From Bacteroidota bacterium (GTDB lineage: Bacteria > Bacteroidota > Bacteroidia > Chitinophagales > Saprospiraceae): 64,000 nt of DNA. Below the pieces are notes generated by a model that searched no databases, was not told where the DNA came from, and saw only the letters and a program-made list of their open reading frames with translations. The stretch spans positions 222,677 to 286,676 of the forward strand of contig JAAEZH010000001.1 in the NCBI GenBank assembly GCA_018222965.1, read 5' to 3'. The position numbers and the translations under genes were made by a program. Shown in pieces: positions 17,419 to 26,608 of this stretch (the stretch's first letter is position 1; the number at the start of each line of letters is the position of its first letter).

Positions 17419-18576
17419 ATGAAGAAAAACATTTTCAGTACCGATTATACGGTAGGTGTTCTGGGCGGCGGACAGCTCGGAAAGATGATGGCCCTTGCTG
17501 CTGGCAACTGGCATCTAAACATCCATTTGCTCGATAAAAGCAAGGATTTTCCGGCGGGTCCGGTAGCTCCTGAATTGATCGAAGGAGACTTCAACAATTA
17601 TGATGACGTGTTGAACTTTGGCCGCAAAGCCGATGTGCTAACCATTGAAATTGAGCATGTTAACACCGATGCCTTAAAGCAATTGGAAAAGGAAGGCATT
17701 CAGGTACATCCTAATGCAACCGCTTTGGAGACCATCAAAGACAAGGGCTTGCAAAAGCAATTTTACTTTGACCAAAACCTTCCTACCTCTCCCTGCAGTT
17801 TTCACACGGGACCAGAAGCCATTCGCGAAAGCATAAAAAAGGGAGAAATTGAATACCCGTTTGTTCAGAAGACCCGCACCGCCGGTTACGACGGCAAAGG
17901 AGTTGCTGTTATTAAGTCGGAGGAACACCTGGACCGCTTGCTACCCGCTCCAAGTATTGTGGAGCCGCTGGTAGATATTGATAAAGAGATTGCCATAGTT
18001 GCCGCCCGAAACCCATCCGGTCAGGTAGAAGTGTTTCCGGCAGTGGAAATGCTCTTTCATCCGGTAGCCAATTTGGTGGAATTTTTGCAATGCCCCGCCG
18101 CCGTATCGGAAGCGAAGATTCAGGAAGCTGAGGAAATTGCCAAAAAGACCATCGAGGCTTTTGATATTTGCGGTTTGCTGGCGGTAGAATTCTTCCTAAC
18201 CAATGACGGAGAATGGTTGATTAATGAATCAGCCCCGCGTCCGCACAACAGCGGCCACCACACGATCGACAGCTGTTATACCAGTCAGTTTGAACAACAT
18301 TTACGGGGTATTTTAGACCTTCCGTTGGGAAGCACAAAAATGAAATCCCCCTCCGTGATGGTTAATCTCCTGGGAGAAGACGGATTCACCGGCAATGCGG
18401 TCTATGAAGGCATGGATAAAGTACTAGCCATTCCGGGAGCTAAAGTACATTTGTACGGGAAGGCGCAAACCAAACCTTTTCGGAAAATGGGTCATGCTAC
18501 CTTGCTGGATGACAGCGTGGAAGGAGCCATTGAAAAAGCCCGCAGAGTCAGAGATACACTAAAGATAAAAGCATGA
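17419..18576 (+). CDS. purK: N5-carboxyaminoimidazole ribonucleotide synthase
   Basis: This ATP-grasp enzyme of purine synthesis makes N5-CAIR from AIR, bicarbonate and ATP. The start at 17419 puts the nucleotide-binding VGVLGGGQLGKMM at the N-terminus. The ATG at 17356 would precede the predicted promoter and add a non-conserved tail. ATP-grasp features include VQKTRTAGYDGKGV, VEPLVDIDKEIAIVAAR and the metal-binding VEFFLTNDGEWLINESAPRPHNSGHHT. The stop overlaps the purE start by 4 nt (ATGA), indicating translational coupling. Confidence 0.96.
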   Translation: MKKNIFSTDYTVGVLGGGQLGKMMALAAGNWHLNIHLLDKSKDFPAGPVAPELIEGDFNNYDDVLNFGRKADVLTIEIEHVNTDALKQLEKEGIQVHPNATALETIKDKGLQKQFYFDQNLPTSPCSFHTGPEAIRESIKKGEIEYPFVQKTRTAGYDGKGVAVIKSEEHLDRLLPAPSIVEPLVDIDKEIAIVAARNPSGQVEVFPAVEMLFHPVANLVEFLQCPAAVSEAKIQEAEEIAKKTIEAFDICGLLAVEFFLTNDGEWLINESAPRPHNSGHHTIDSCYTSQFEQHLRGILDLPLGSTKMKSPSVMVNLLGEDGFTGNAVYEGMDKVLAIPGAKVHLYGKAQTKPFRKMGHATLLDDSVEGAIEKARRVRDTLKIKA

Positions 18577-19085
18577 AAGTAGCCAGGATTAGCATTGTTA
18601 TGGGATCGGATTCCGATCTGCCCGTCATGAAACAAGCCGCCGAGGTTTTGGACCAGCTTAATATCCCTTATGAGCTTACCGTTGTTTCGGCACACCGAAC
18701 TCCGGAGCGACTCTTTTCCTATGCAAAAGCTGCTCATCAAAGAGGTATTTCGGTAGTCATTGCCGGTGCTGGCGGAGCTGCCCATTTGCCGGGGATGATC
18801 GCCAGCCTGTCTCCGCTTCCGGTAATCGGAGTACCCATCAAATCATCCAATTCTATTGATGGCTGGGATTCGGTACTGTCCATCCTTCAAATGCCTGGTG
18901 GTGTGCCGGTTGCTACGGTAGCACTCAACGGTGCCAAAAATGCCGGCATTCTGGCTGCTCAGATCCTGGGGGCTGGTAACATTGAAATTTTGCACCGCAT
19001 TAGCGATTACAAACAAGCTTTGCTGGACGGTGTACAGGAAAAAATTGACAAACTGGCCAGGGAATTCGGTGAGGTAAAGTGGTAA
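18573..19085 (+). CDS. purE: N5-carboxyaminoimidazole ribonucleotide mutase
   Basis: This enzyme converts the purK product N5-CAIR to CAIR. It is a class I PurE of 170 aa, normal length. Signatures are MGSDSDLPVM, VVSAHRTPERL (catalytic His) and IAGAGGAAHLPGM. It overlaps purK by 4 nt and is followed by a strong terminator, so purK-purE is a two-gene operon. Confidence 0.97.
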   Translation: MKVARISIVMGSDSDLPVMKQAAEVLDQLNIPYELTVVSAHRTPERLFSYAKAAHQRGISVVIAGAGGAAHLPGMIASLSPLPVIGVPIKSSNSIDGWDSVLSILQMPGGVPVATVALNGAKNAGILAAQILGAGNIEILHRISDYKQALLDGVQEKIDKLAREFGEVKW

Positions 19086-19097
19086 AGAATAAAGCCA

Positions 19098-19106
19098 TTC
19101 GCCGAA
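19098..19106. repeat. intergenic copy of the WTTCGSCGAAW iterated palindrome
   Basis: GCCATTCGCCGAAAGGC sits between the purE stop codon and the terminator hairpin, so it is transcribed as the last few nucleotides of the purKE mRNA. Confidence 0.7.
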
Positions 19107-19112
19107 AGGCAA

Positions 19113-19147
19113 AAGCCCGGACACAAATTGTATCCGGGCTTTTTTAT
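19113..19147 (+). terminator. rho-independent terminator of purKE
   Basis: AAGCCCGGA (19113-19121) pairs with TCCGGGCTT (19133-19141), followed by TTTTTATTT. It also lies just behind the convergent OmpA gene (ends 19166) and may serve both strands. Confidence 0.92.
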
Positions 19148-19165
19148 TTCAGGAATTGCTTTCGA

Positions 19166-21094
19166 TTATTGAATGATATAAACTACAAACTCTACGCGGC
19201 GGTTGAGTTCCCGACCATCTTCGGTATCATTGGTTGCAATCGGTTTTTCTTCTCCCAATCCTAAAAACTGCATGCGCTCTCTGGTAACGCCTTTTGCAGC
19301 GAGGTATTCGTAACAGGATTTGGCGCGCTCCTGCGAAAGCTCTTTGTTGTTGCTCGTGCGGCCCGTATTATCGGTATGGCCTTCTACGCGAACCTTGTAA
19401 TCCGGGTAGCGTAACAAAATGGTGGCAACCTGATCCAGAATGGCATAAGATTCGGCCTTAAGGGTAGCCTTGCCAACCTCAAATTTAACTGCCTGAGCCG
19501 CATTCTCGATGATCACTTTTTCTTCGGGTTTGATCTCCGGACAACCATAATTGGTGACCGCTCCAGGGGTATTTGGACAAGAGTCCTTGGAGTCGTCTAC
19601 ACCATCTCCGTCTGTATCCGGGCAGCCGTTATACGGACCCGGAACCTGTGGGCAGGAATCATAACGATCTGCTACCCCATCCTGATCCGTATCCGGACAA
19701 CCCGCAGTAGCCAAACTACCCGCTTGTCCCGGGCACTCATCATTTTTATCTTCAACGCCGTCGCCGTCGCTATCGAGAAACGGACAGCCACCGCGCTCTG
19801 CAGGGCCTGCCTGATTAGGACACTGATCTGCACTATCGACCACACCGTCGCCGTCTGCATCCGGGCAACCACCTGTTTGGGTACTTCCGGCCTGGTAAGG
19901 ACAATTATCCTTGGCATCCACTATGCCATCGCCATCGCTGTCAATATACGGGCAGCCATTCGCCTGGGCAGATCCGGGTGTCTCGGGGCATTCATCATTT
20001 TTATCAATGATTCCGTCGCCATCTGTATCCGGGCAACCTTCCAAAACGAGAGGGCCGGCAACATCCGGACAGGCGTCCTGTGCATCCAGGATACCATCTC
20101 CGTCGCTATCGCGGCTTGGGCATCCCTGCTGACTGATTGGTCCAGCCTGATTCGGACAGTCGTCTTCATCATTGGGAACACCATCATTGTCATTATCCGG
20201 ACAGCCGCGTGTACGGGCAGAACCAGCTTCATCCGGACAGGCGTCCAGATCATCGCTCATTCCGTCTCCGTCGCGGTCTTTATTTTCTTCCGGGCACCCA
20301 TTATTAGCTGCTGTACCTTCCTGTGAAGGGCACAGATCATCCATATCTTTAATGCCATCGCCATCCATATCCGGACAGCCGAGAGTGGCAGCGAGGCCAA
20401 CTTCATCGGGACATTCATCGATCTTATCGGCTACACCGTCTCCATCCGTATCCGGGCAACCGAGCAAACCGGGTAAACCGGGATCATCCGGGCATTCATC
20501 CTGAATATCTGGAACGGTGTCACCGTCGCGGTCCTGTGTGAGCTGGTCTTCGAATTTACGTTGTCCCAGGCGAAACAGGTAACCGATTCCCACCTGAATG
20601 TTGTCGCGTTCTACCGCTTCAGAAAAACGATATTCTCCCTGCACATTCAGGTAAGAGTTGTCTCCTATCTTAAAGTTCAGCCCCAGTCCTACCGGAAACT
20701 GAACATTGGTCATTTCAAAATTTTCGGTAACAATACCACCGCCGCCGAATACATAAGGCACCAGGAAGGCTTCTTCTTTGAAGTATTGTAACTGTAAAAT
20801 GGCGTCTGCACTAAAGATGGTTCGCTTATTTTGAAAACCGGGAACATTCGCAATGCCCACTTTTACCGGGAAACCGATATTCATGAAATCATTGATGTTT
20901 CGGATATATCCGATTTCCAGTCCGTTAGACATTTTCAGAGAATCGCCGTCATATCCATTGGGCAGAGCATAATCGTTAAATAACACTTTTGCCGCCATGG
21001 CGTGGGGAGACCTGGATTCGTCTTCTTCCTGCCCAATAGCTACATTGAGCATCAACCCGCAAAGCATCAATCCAATAAGTAGGATCTTTCTCAT
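19166..21094 (-). CDS. OmpA-family outer-membrane protein with 12 TSP3 repeats
   Basis: A signal peptide (1-21, ending AIGQ) precedes a beta-barrel-like N-terminal region of about 170 residues. Twelve thrombospondin type 3 repeats follow (about 185-520). Each reads roughly DxDGDGxxDxxDxCPxxxGxxxxxGCP, a known calcium-binding repeat. The C-terminal OmpA domain (about 530-642) has the peptidoglycan-binding core VEGHTDNTGRTSNNKELSQERAKS. It probably anchors the outer membrane to peptidoglycan with a long calcium-stiffened rod between. Similar proteins are common in Bacteroidota; this one has a relatively long repeat tract. The repeat DNA is GC-rich and periodic but all in frame. Confidence 0.92.
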   Translation of the reverse strand: MRKILLIGLMLCGLMLNVAIGQEEDESRSPHAMAAKVLFNDYALPNGYDGDSLKMSNGLEIGYIRNINDFMNIGFPVKVGIANVPGFQNKRTIFSADAILQLQYFKEEAFLVPYVFGGGGIVTENFEMTNVQFPVGLGLNFKIGDNSYLNVQGEYRFSEAVERDNIQVGIGYLFRLGQRKFEDQLTQDRDGDTVPDIQDECPDDPGLPGLLGCPDTDGDGVADKIDECPDEVGLAATLGCPDMDGDGIKDMDDLCPSQEGTAANNGCPEENKDRDGDGMSDDLDACPDEAGSARTRGCPDNDNDGVPNDEDDCPNQAGPISQQGCPSRDSDGDGILDAQDACPDVAGPLVLEGCPDTDGDGIIDKNDECPETPGSAQANGCPYIDSDGDGIVDAKDNCPYQAGSTQTGGCPDADGDGVVDSADQCPNQAGPAERGGCPFLDSDGDGVEDKNDECPGQAGSLATAGCPDTDQDGVADRYDSCPQVPGPYNGCPDTDGDGVDDSKDSCPNTPGAVTNYGCPEIKPEEKVIIENAAQAVKFEVGKATLKAESYAILDQVATILLRYPDYKVRVEGHTDNTGRTSNNKELSQERAKSCYEYLAAKGVTRERMQFLGLGEEKPIATNDTEDGRELNRRVEFVVYIIQ

Positions 21095-21420
21095 ATATAC
21101 CTTCTTTTAGGTGTGGTTTCTTCCTGATACAGGCTCAAGGCCTCAGGAAATTACCTGATCAAAAATTAGAAGTTGTTTTGATGGGCCACGCTATTAGCCC
21201 TAATCTTTCCAAGACCAGAAAACTCCCGCACAGGCTACGCGAGTACCTGTTTACTGCAGGATAGAAAGATGTCCACTAACGATGGTAAGAAAAATGTCGG
21301 TATTAACGACACCACAATGTCCGAAAAAAATTGAATATCATCAAGCCCAAGGCGGGAAGGTTTTTACGTAAAGCACACAATTTCACCCACAAACGGTAGT
21401 ATTCCCTTACGAAGCGGTGC
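21095..21420. other. gene-free stretch upstream of the OmpA gene
   Basis: 326 bp with no plausible ORF on either strand. It should hold the leftward OmpA promoter, but no exact TAnnTTTG match at the right place was found. No repeat or hairpin of note was seen. Confidence 0.5.
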
Positions 21421-22083
21421 TTATCGAGTGTATTTAAATTCAATACTCAGGCCTTCGACTTCTTCATCCGGCTCGATTTCTGCTTCTCGCAGACCGGCTA
21501 TGCGTGCTTTCAGGCTGTGTAAGCTTTGTTTTATTTCGCTTTTGCGAATGGCGATTTGCAGATTGGCCGTGTGCCCGAAGTCTTGTTTGACCATTTCCAG
21601 ATCCAGTTTTTTTACGGCTTGCATTACCGGACTCATCAATCCATAATCGAATTGCAGTTCGAAGACATCTTCCACCGTTCTGGAGATGATCTTTGCCTGT
21701 CTGAAGGCATCAGCAGCACTTTCGCGATAGGCCTGAATAAGGCCGGAAGTTCCCAGCAGGGTACCGCCAAAATAGCGCACTACTACCACCAGTACGTTAC
21801 AAAGTTCGAAGGAATCAATTTGCCCCAACATCGGTCGGCCTGCCGTACCGGAGGGTTCTCCATCGTCGTTGGCCCGGTACTGTTGCCCATCAAGGCCCAA
21901 TCTCCAGGCATAGCAGTGGTGGCGGGCTTTGGGATGTGCTTTACGCACTTCGAGCAGACATTCCTGAATGTCCTCTTCGGAGTAAACCGGGAAGGCATAG
22001 GCCATAAATTTACTTCCCTTATCCTTAAAAAATCCCTCTGACGGCTCTTTCAGGGTTTGATATGTGTCCTTAATTTCGGCCAT
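21421..22083 (-). CDS. YigZ/IMPACT family protein
   Basis: UPF0029/IMPACT family, cytosolic, about 220 aa, the usual length. The start at 22083 (MAEIKDTYQTL) is preferred to the upstream codon at 22122. The conserved core is GSKFMAYAFPV, KARHHCYAWRLG, NDDGEPSGTAGRPML and VVVRYFGGTLLGTSGL. The C-terminal ferredoxin-like domain is present. The mammalian homologue IMPACT regulates GCN2; the bacterial role is unclear, possibly RNA- or ribosome-linked. It lies 28 nt downstream of trpA on the same strand, so it may be the last gene of the trp transcript, though nothing ties it to tryptophan. Confidence 0.9.
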   Translation of the reverse strand: MAEIKDTYQTLKEPSEGFFKDKGSKFMAYAFPVYSEEDIQECLLEVRKAHPKARHHCYAWRLGLDGQQYRANDDGEPSGTAGRPMLGQIDSFELCNVLVVVVRYFGGTLLGTSGLIQAYRESAADAFRQAKIISRTVEDVFELQFDYGLMSPVMQAVKKLDLEMVKQDFGHTANLQIAIRKSEIKQSLHSLKARIAGLREAEIEPDEEVEGLSIEFKYTR

Positions 22084-22111
22084 TCGGCAAAGGTAGAAAA
22101 TCATCAGCTCT

Positions 22112-22921
22112 TCATCCGACACTTACTGTTGGTTCCAGGATGCTCCCTACAAATCCCCGGATTCTTTCATCCAGGCTGTTTGATTCATTTTCAGGCTTCT
22201 TGGGATCAATAGCCCGCAGAAAAGCACTTCCGATAATCGCTCCCCGGGCAAACTGAGCTGCCTGCACAAAATGATCGCGGGTACTAATTCCAAATCCAAT
22301 CAATCTTGGGTTTTGCAGGTCCAGCCTCTGGATGTGTTTGAAGTAAGTCCGTTGTGCTTCCGACAAGTCCCTGGTCTGACCGGTAGTGGCAGCATCGGCA
22401 ACCATATAAATGAACCCCTGACTGAGCGTATCTATTTTCCGTATCCGATCCGCCGGAGTGGATGGGCATATTAAGAAAGAAACCGAAATATTTGCAGCTT
22501 CGAAAAGCGGCTTATAGGTACGTTCGTATTCAATCAGGGGCAAGTCGGGCAGGATCATACCATCTACCCCGGCTTCACTGGCTGCCTGAATAAATGCCTC
22601 CACCCCGTATTGCATGAGCTGATTAAAATATCCCATGAGAATGATGGGAATATCCACTGTAGGACGAAGTGCTCGCAATTGTTCAAAAAGCAAATCCAGG
22701 TGCATCCCGTTTTCAAGGGCAACTTTGCTGCTATGCTGGATAGTTTCTCCATCGGCCAGGGGATCGGAATAAGGCATTCCGATCTCAACCATATCCACGC
22801 CGGAGGCTGCTAAAGTTTTCACAATTTCGGGCATATCCGACAAGTTTGGATATCCCGCGGTGACGAAAACATTGAGAATAGCTTTATCTTTTACTTTAAA
22901 CAAATCTTTTATCCTGTTCAT
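22112..22921 (-). CDS. trpA: tryptophan synthase alpha chain
   Basis: This chain cleaves indole-3-glycerol phosphate to indole and glyceraldehyde-3-phosphate. Indole is channelled to TrpB. The TIM barrel carries the catalytic Glu and Asp in MVEIGMPYSDPLADGETIQ, plus GVDGMILPDLPL and GFGISTRDH for phosphate binding. Length is 269 aa, typical. It is the last trp gene and the only one not tightly packed: 105 bp separate it from trpB, holding a perfect inverted repeat that could lower its expression or need its own translation signals. Confidence 0.97.
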   Translation of the reverse strand: MNRIKDLFKVKDKAILNVFVTAGYPNLSDMPEIVKTLAASGVDMVEIGMPYSDPLADGETIQHSSKVALENGMHLDLLFEQLRALRPTVDIPIILMGYFNQLMQYGVEAFIQAASEAGVDGMILPDLPLIEYERTYKPLFEAANISVSFLICPSTPADRIRKIDTLSQGFIYMVADAATTGQTRDLSEAQRTYFKHIQRLDLQNPRLIGFGISTRDHFVQAAQFARGAIIGSAFLRAIDPKKPENESNSLDERIRGFVGSILEPTVSVG

Positions 22922-22957
22922 TTTCAGTAGGTTGAAGTAAATAAACGGTAGTTTTCA

Positions 22958-23016
22958 ACCTGACAGGTCGGCGACCCGTCAGGTTGCTGACCTGACGGGT
23001 CGCCGACCTGTCAGGT
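22958..23016. repeat. perfect 27-bp inverted repeat between trpB and trpA
   Basis: The left arm 22958-22984 starts ACCTGACAGGTCGGCGACC. The right arm 22990-23016 is its exact reverse complement; the loop is 5 nt (TGCTG). Each arm is itself partly self-complementary (CCTGAC...GTCAGG), so a cruciform or branched RNA hairpin is possible. It has no poly-T tail in the direction of transcription (AACTACC), so it is not a typical terminator. Confidence 0.95.
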
Positions 23017-23026
23017 CCAAAATTTC

Positions 23027-24205
23027 TCACTCTCCCATGTGTCGGATATAGGTCGCCAGGTCTTTATCCCCGCGCCCCGACAAATTGACCACCACCACTT
23101 CTTCTTTTTCCAGGGCCAGTTTATTCAAAGCGGCAAGTGCATGTGCCGACTCCAAAGCCGGAATAATGCCTTCCAGTCTCGATAACTCAAATCCGGCTTC
23201 CAACGCTTCTTTATCGGTAATTGGGATGGCCTCCGCCCGACCGGAATCAATTAAATGCGCATGTAGCGGACCGATACCCGGATAGTCCAATCCGGCGGAA
23301 ATGCTATGCGGCTCAATGATTTGCCCGTCTTTCGTTTGCATCAATAAGGTGCGGCTGCCGTGGATAATTCCGTCCCTTCCAAGGATAGAAGTAGCAGCAG
23401 ATTTGCCGGACTCCACGCCCTCTCCGGCAGCTTCCACTGCTGTGAGCTTCACCGATTCATTGTTCAGAAAATGATAAAATGCACCCGCTGCATTGCTGCC
23501 ACCGCCCACACAGGCAATGATCCGATCGGGATGCTCGCGGCCGATTTTGTCGAGGAGTTGCTTTTGCATCTCTTCGCTGATGACTGATTGAAACCGGGCC
23601 ACCATATCCGGAAATGGATGCGGACCAACTACTGAGCCGATGATGTAATGGGTATCCTCCGGATTTTGAATCCAATCGCGAATGGCCTCATTGGTGGCAT
23701 CTTTCAGCGTCTTGCTACCGCTTTTAGCAGGCCTGACTTCCGCACCAAGCATCCGCATACGCGCCACATTGGGAGCCTGGCGCTCAATATCCACCTCGCC
23801 CATATACACTATGCATTTTATTCCTTTGAGCGCACAAACGGTGGCGGTGGCTACACCGTGCTGACCGGCTCCCGTCTCCGCAATGATCCGGGTCTTACCC
23901 ACTCTTTGAGCGACCAGAATCTGCCCGATGGTGTTGTTGATCTTGTGCGCTCCCGTATGATTGAGATCCTCTCTTTTCAAGAATATCTGACTCTTGTATT
24001 TTTCAGACAACCTTTCGGCGAAATACAAAGGCGTGGGTCTGCCCACATAATCTTTCAAAAGTGCCTGAAATTCCTTTTGAAAGGCAGGTTCTGCGATCCA
24101 ATCGGTATAAACCCGGCGCAATTCTTCTATATTCCGAAACAACATTTCCGGCACAAATGCCCCGCCAAAACGGCCATAATATCCATGTTCATCAATCCTG
24201 GTCAT
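23027..24205 (-). CDS. trpB: tryptophan synthase beta chain
   Basis: This PLP enzyme condenses indole and serine to tryptophan. The PLP lysine lies in [14 protein letters not shown]. The phosphate-binding loop GGGSNAAG and the catalytic region [12 protein letters not shown] are present. Length is 392 aa, normal for TrpB1. The start at 24205 overlaps the trpF stop by 4 nt. Confidence 0.97.
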   Translation of the reverse strand: MTRIDEHGYYGRFGGAFVPEMLFRNIEELRRVYTDWIAEPAFQKEFQALLKDYVGRPTPLYFAERLSEKYKSQIFLKREDLNHTGAHKINNTIGQILVAQRVGKTRIIAETGAGQHGVATATVCALKGIKCIVYMGEVDIERQAPNVARMRMLGAEVRPAKSGSKTLKDATNEAIRDWIQNPEDTHYIIGSVVGPHPFPDMVARFQSVISEEMQKQLLDKIGREHPDRIIACVGGGSNAAGAFYHFLNNESVKLTAVEAAGEGVESGKSAATSILGRDGIIHGSRTLLMQTKDGQIIEPHSISAGLDYPGIGPLHAHLIDSGRAEAIPITDKEALEAGFELSRLEGIIPALESAHALAALNKLALEKEEVVVVNLSGRGDKDLATYIRHMGE

Positions 24206-24810
24206 GATCTGATCTTTTCAATAAATTCTTTAAGCTGATCTACATCTTTGAGTCCCGGCTTTACCTCAAAACGCGAGTTTAAGTCGATCCCAATCCACTT
24301 CGGATGCGAAAACCCCTTTAGTTCGTCTACAGATTCCGGCCCCAATCCACCGGCCAGAAAGAAGGGCGTATTTCCCTGATATGCTTTAAGGAGATCCCAA
24401 CGAAATACGATCCCATTGCCCCCCTTGGCTTTGCCTTTGGCATCAAATAGGAAGGCATCGCAAAGTCCCTCGTATAGACGCGTCTCCGGAAGCCTCTCTC
24501 CTACCGAAAAAGCCTTGATCACACGCACAGATGGCAACAGTTGCCTGAGCGATTTGATATAGCCGGGACTTTCGGTTCCATGCAGTTGGATATGCGAAAG
24601 TTTACCAGCCAAAACCTGATCGTATACACTTCGGCTGTCTGCATCGACAAAGACTCCTGTTCGCCCATTCAGGGATTCCGGGAGATCGGATACGCTCTCT
24701 ACAAAGCGCGGCGAAGCCGGATAAAAGATCATCCCGAGTAAGTCCACCCCAAGGGCTTTTACAGCCAGTATGTTTTCCTTTTCCCGGAGTCCGCAAACCT
24801 TAATTTTCAT
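24202..24810 (-). CDS. trpF: phosphoribosylanthranilate isomerase
   Basis: This enzyme isomerises PRA to CdRP. The start at 24810 ([10 protein letters not shown]) is chosen because the general-base Cys lies in KVCGLR at the N-terminus of the family. It also overlaps the trpC stop as ATGA. The longer frame to 24993 runs inside trpC and is not real. The catalytic acid Asp is in FLFDAKGK. About 202 aa, normal. Confidence 0.95.
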   Translation of the reverse strand: MKIKVCGLREKENILAVKALGVDLLGMIFYPASPRFVESVSDLPESLNGRTGVFVDADSRSVYDQVLAGKLSHIQLHGTESPGYIKSLRQLLPSVRVIKAFSVGERLPETRLYEGLCDAFLFDAKGKAKGGNGIVFRWDLLKAYQGNTPFFLAGGLGPESVDELKGFSHPKWIGIDLNSRFEVKPGLKDVDQLKEFIEKIRS

Positions 24811-25625
24811 GGCTTCTGGGTTTGTAATTTCCCGGCAGTAAGCTGATCCAGCTGCTGTATAAATTCGGCGCAAGCCAAAGCCGGTTCTTCTGTATTCATA
24901 AAACGGGTTCCCATTAAAAAGCCTTTGAATCCCGCCTCTTGCAAAGCCAGCGCTTCTTCGGGCCGGGTGATCCCGCTTTCTGAAATACAGCATCGGTTTT
25001 TGGGGATGGCCTCAATCATTCGAAAGGATGTTTCCAGGTTTGTTTCAAAGCGATGCAAATCGCGATTATTGATCCCAATCACATCCACTTCCGGGCAAAT
25101 TTTATCCAATTGACTGTCGCTGTGCATTTCCAGTAAGACCTGTAATCCCAGGTCATGGGCACGTTTGGCTAGTTGTTTTATGGCTTTCGCCGAAAGGCAT
25201 TCCGCAATAAGCAGAATCACATCTGCTCCGATGGCTTTTGCTTCAAATACCTGATACTCATCAATGATAAAATCTTTGCGCAAAATGGGGACCATATTGT
25301 TGCGCCGGGCTTCATGCAGGTCTGCGCTGGAACCACCGAAATAGGGGGTATCGGTCAGCACACTGAGACCTATCGCCCCGGCCTTTACATATCCCCGGGT
25401 TACCTCTTTTACAGTTACCGATTCATTGATGGCGCCGCGGCTGGGAGATCGTCTTTTAAATTCTGCAATGATACCACTCCCCTGTTTTTCGCAGAGATGT
25501 GCGGTAAGCGAAATGCCAGGCAGCCCGAAATCGACCGATTGTTCCAGCAGCGAAACAGGTCGTTCCTGCAGCCGCTCCGACACCTCTGCTTTTTTGGTTT
25601 GTATGATTTTCTCTAAAAAGGTCAT
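24807..25625 (-). CDS. trpC: indole-3-glycerol phosphate synthase
   Basis: This enzyme cyclises CdRP to indole-3-glycerol phosphate. Signatures are GIIAEFKRRSPSRG (catalytic Lys), LRKDFIIDEYQV, GINNRDL and SESGI. It is separate from TrpF, unlike the E. coli fusion. Its start overlaps the trpD stop by 4 nt. It contains one WTTCGSCGAAW copy at 25186, read as LSAKA. Confidence 0.96.
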   Translation of the reverse strand: MTFLEKIIQTKKAEVSERLQERPVSLLEQSVDFGLPGISLTAHLCEKQGSGIIAEFKRRSPSRGAINESVTVKEVTRGYVKAGAIGLSVLTDTPYFGGSSADLHEARRNNMVPILRKDFIIDEYQVFEAKAIGADVILLIAECLSAKAIKQLAKRAHDLGLQVLLEMHSDSQLDKICPEVDVIGINNRDLHRFETNLETSFRMIEAIPKNRCCISESGITRPEEALALQEAGFKGFLMGTRFMNTEEPALACAEFIQQLDQLTAGKLQTQKP

Positions 25626-26608
25626 GCGAGTAATTTTTTAAGTGTTTTCAGTGCCTTGCCGCTGTCCAGGCTCTCTCGGGCTTCTTCCACACAATCAATC
25701 AGGCTTTTGCCAGCCCCCATACTGTAAATTGCCAGTCCGGCATTGGCCAAAATCACAGATTTCTGCGCATCTGTAGCCGATCCATCCAGGACTCTTGTAA
25801 AAATGGCTTTTGCTTCCTCTACTGTATTACCGCCATGAAGGGCCTCCGCCTCAATCTTTGGCAATCCAAAATCGGCAGCATCCAATAAGCTGTCTCCGTT
25901 TTTGGTGCGAAATTGAGCCGGGCCGGTGAGGCTTACCTCATCGTAGCCGTCGAGCGCATAAACCACTCCAAACTGCTTGTCCCGGGCCTGTAAAACATAT
26001 TGATACAAGCGTGCCAGTTCGGGCGAGTAAACACCAAATAACTGATAGTCCGGTTGAGCCGGATTCACCAGGGGACCCAGCATATTAAAGAAGGTTTTCA
26101 CGCCCAGTGCCCGACGCACCGGAGCCACCCGTTTCATGGCCGGATGGAACAGGGGGGCATGTAAAAAACAGATGCCGGCTTTTTCCAATTGGCCATGCAG
26201 AATGGCCGAATCTGCCGAAAATTCATACCCCAGGGCTTCCAGTACATTGGAGGAGCCACAGCCGGAAGAGACACCGTAGTTGCCGTGTTTGCAAACAATA
26301 TATCCGGCCCCGGCCAGCACAAAACAGGAAATGGTAGAAATATTGAATGTATTCTTCCCATCTCCTCCGGTCCCAACAACATCAATCGCTGTAACTCCCT
26401 GAAGGTCAAATGGGTTACTCAACTGGAGTAAAGCTTCCTGAAAACCCTGAAGTTCCTCAACAGAGATGGGTCGCATCCGGAAAACGGTAAGAAAAGAAGC
26501 GATTTCCGAATCGTTGTAATCATCGCCGGCTATGCGAAGCAGGATATCCCGAGCTTCGGTCCGACTAAGCGTTTGATGTTCGAATAATTGGTGCAGTATC
26601 TGTTTCAT
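25622..26608 (-). CDS. trpD: anthranilate phosphoribosyltransferase
   Basis: This enzyme joins anthranilate to PRPP. Signatures are VVGTGGDGKNTFNIST for PRPP binding, KHGNYGVSSGCGSSNVLEALG, and FFNMLGPLVNPAQP. Length is 328 aa, usual. It is not fused to TrpG. It overlaps trpG by 4 nt upstream and trpC by 4 nt downstream. Confidence 0.96.
   Translation of the reverse strand: MKQILHQLFEHQTLSRTEARDILLRIAGDDYNDSEIASFLTVFRMRPISVEELQGFQEALLQLSNPFDLQGVTAIDVVGTGGDGKNTFNISTISCFVLAGAGYIVCKHGNYGVSSGCGSSNVLEALGYEFSADSAILHGQLEKAGICFLHAPLFHPAMKRVAPVRRALGVKTFFNMLGPLVNPAQPDYQLFGVYSPELARLYQYVLQARDKQFGVVYALDGYDEVSLTGPAQFRTKNGDSLLDAADFGLPKIEAEALHGGNTVEEAKAIFTRVLDGSATDAQKSVILANAGLAIYSMGAGKSLIDCVEEARESLDSGKALKTLKKLLA

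Noticed and set aside
19724-20326. 200-aa open frame on the plus strand inside the TSP3 region
   Set aside because: It is an antisense shadow of the repeat-coding strand and shows only the reverse of the repeat pattern.
19540-20540. Strongly periodic DNA that could be taken for a CRISPR or satellite array
   Set aside because: The periodicity comes from 12 in-frame TSP3 repeats of the OmpA-family protein; units vary in sequence and length as coding repeats do, and no cas gene is near.
24811-24993. Longer N-terminus for trpF
   Set aside because: It would overlap trpC by about 190 nt and precede the conserved KVCGLR start; the ATGA overlap at 24810 is the normal arrangement.
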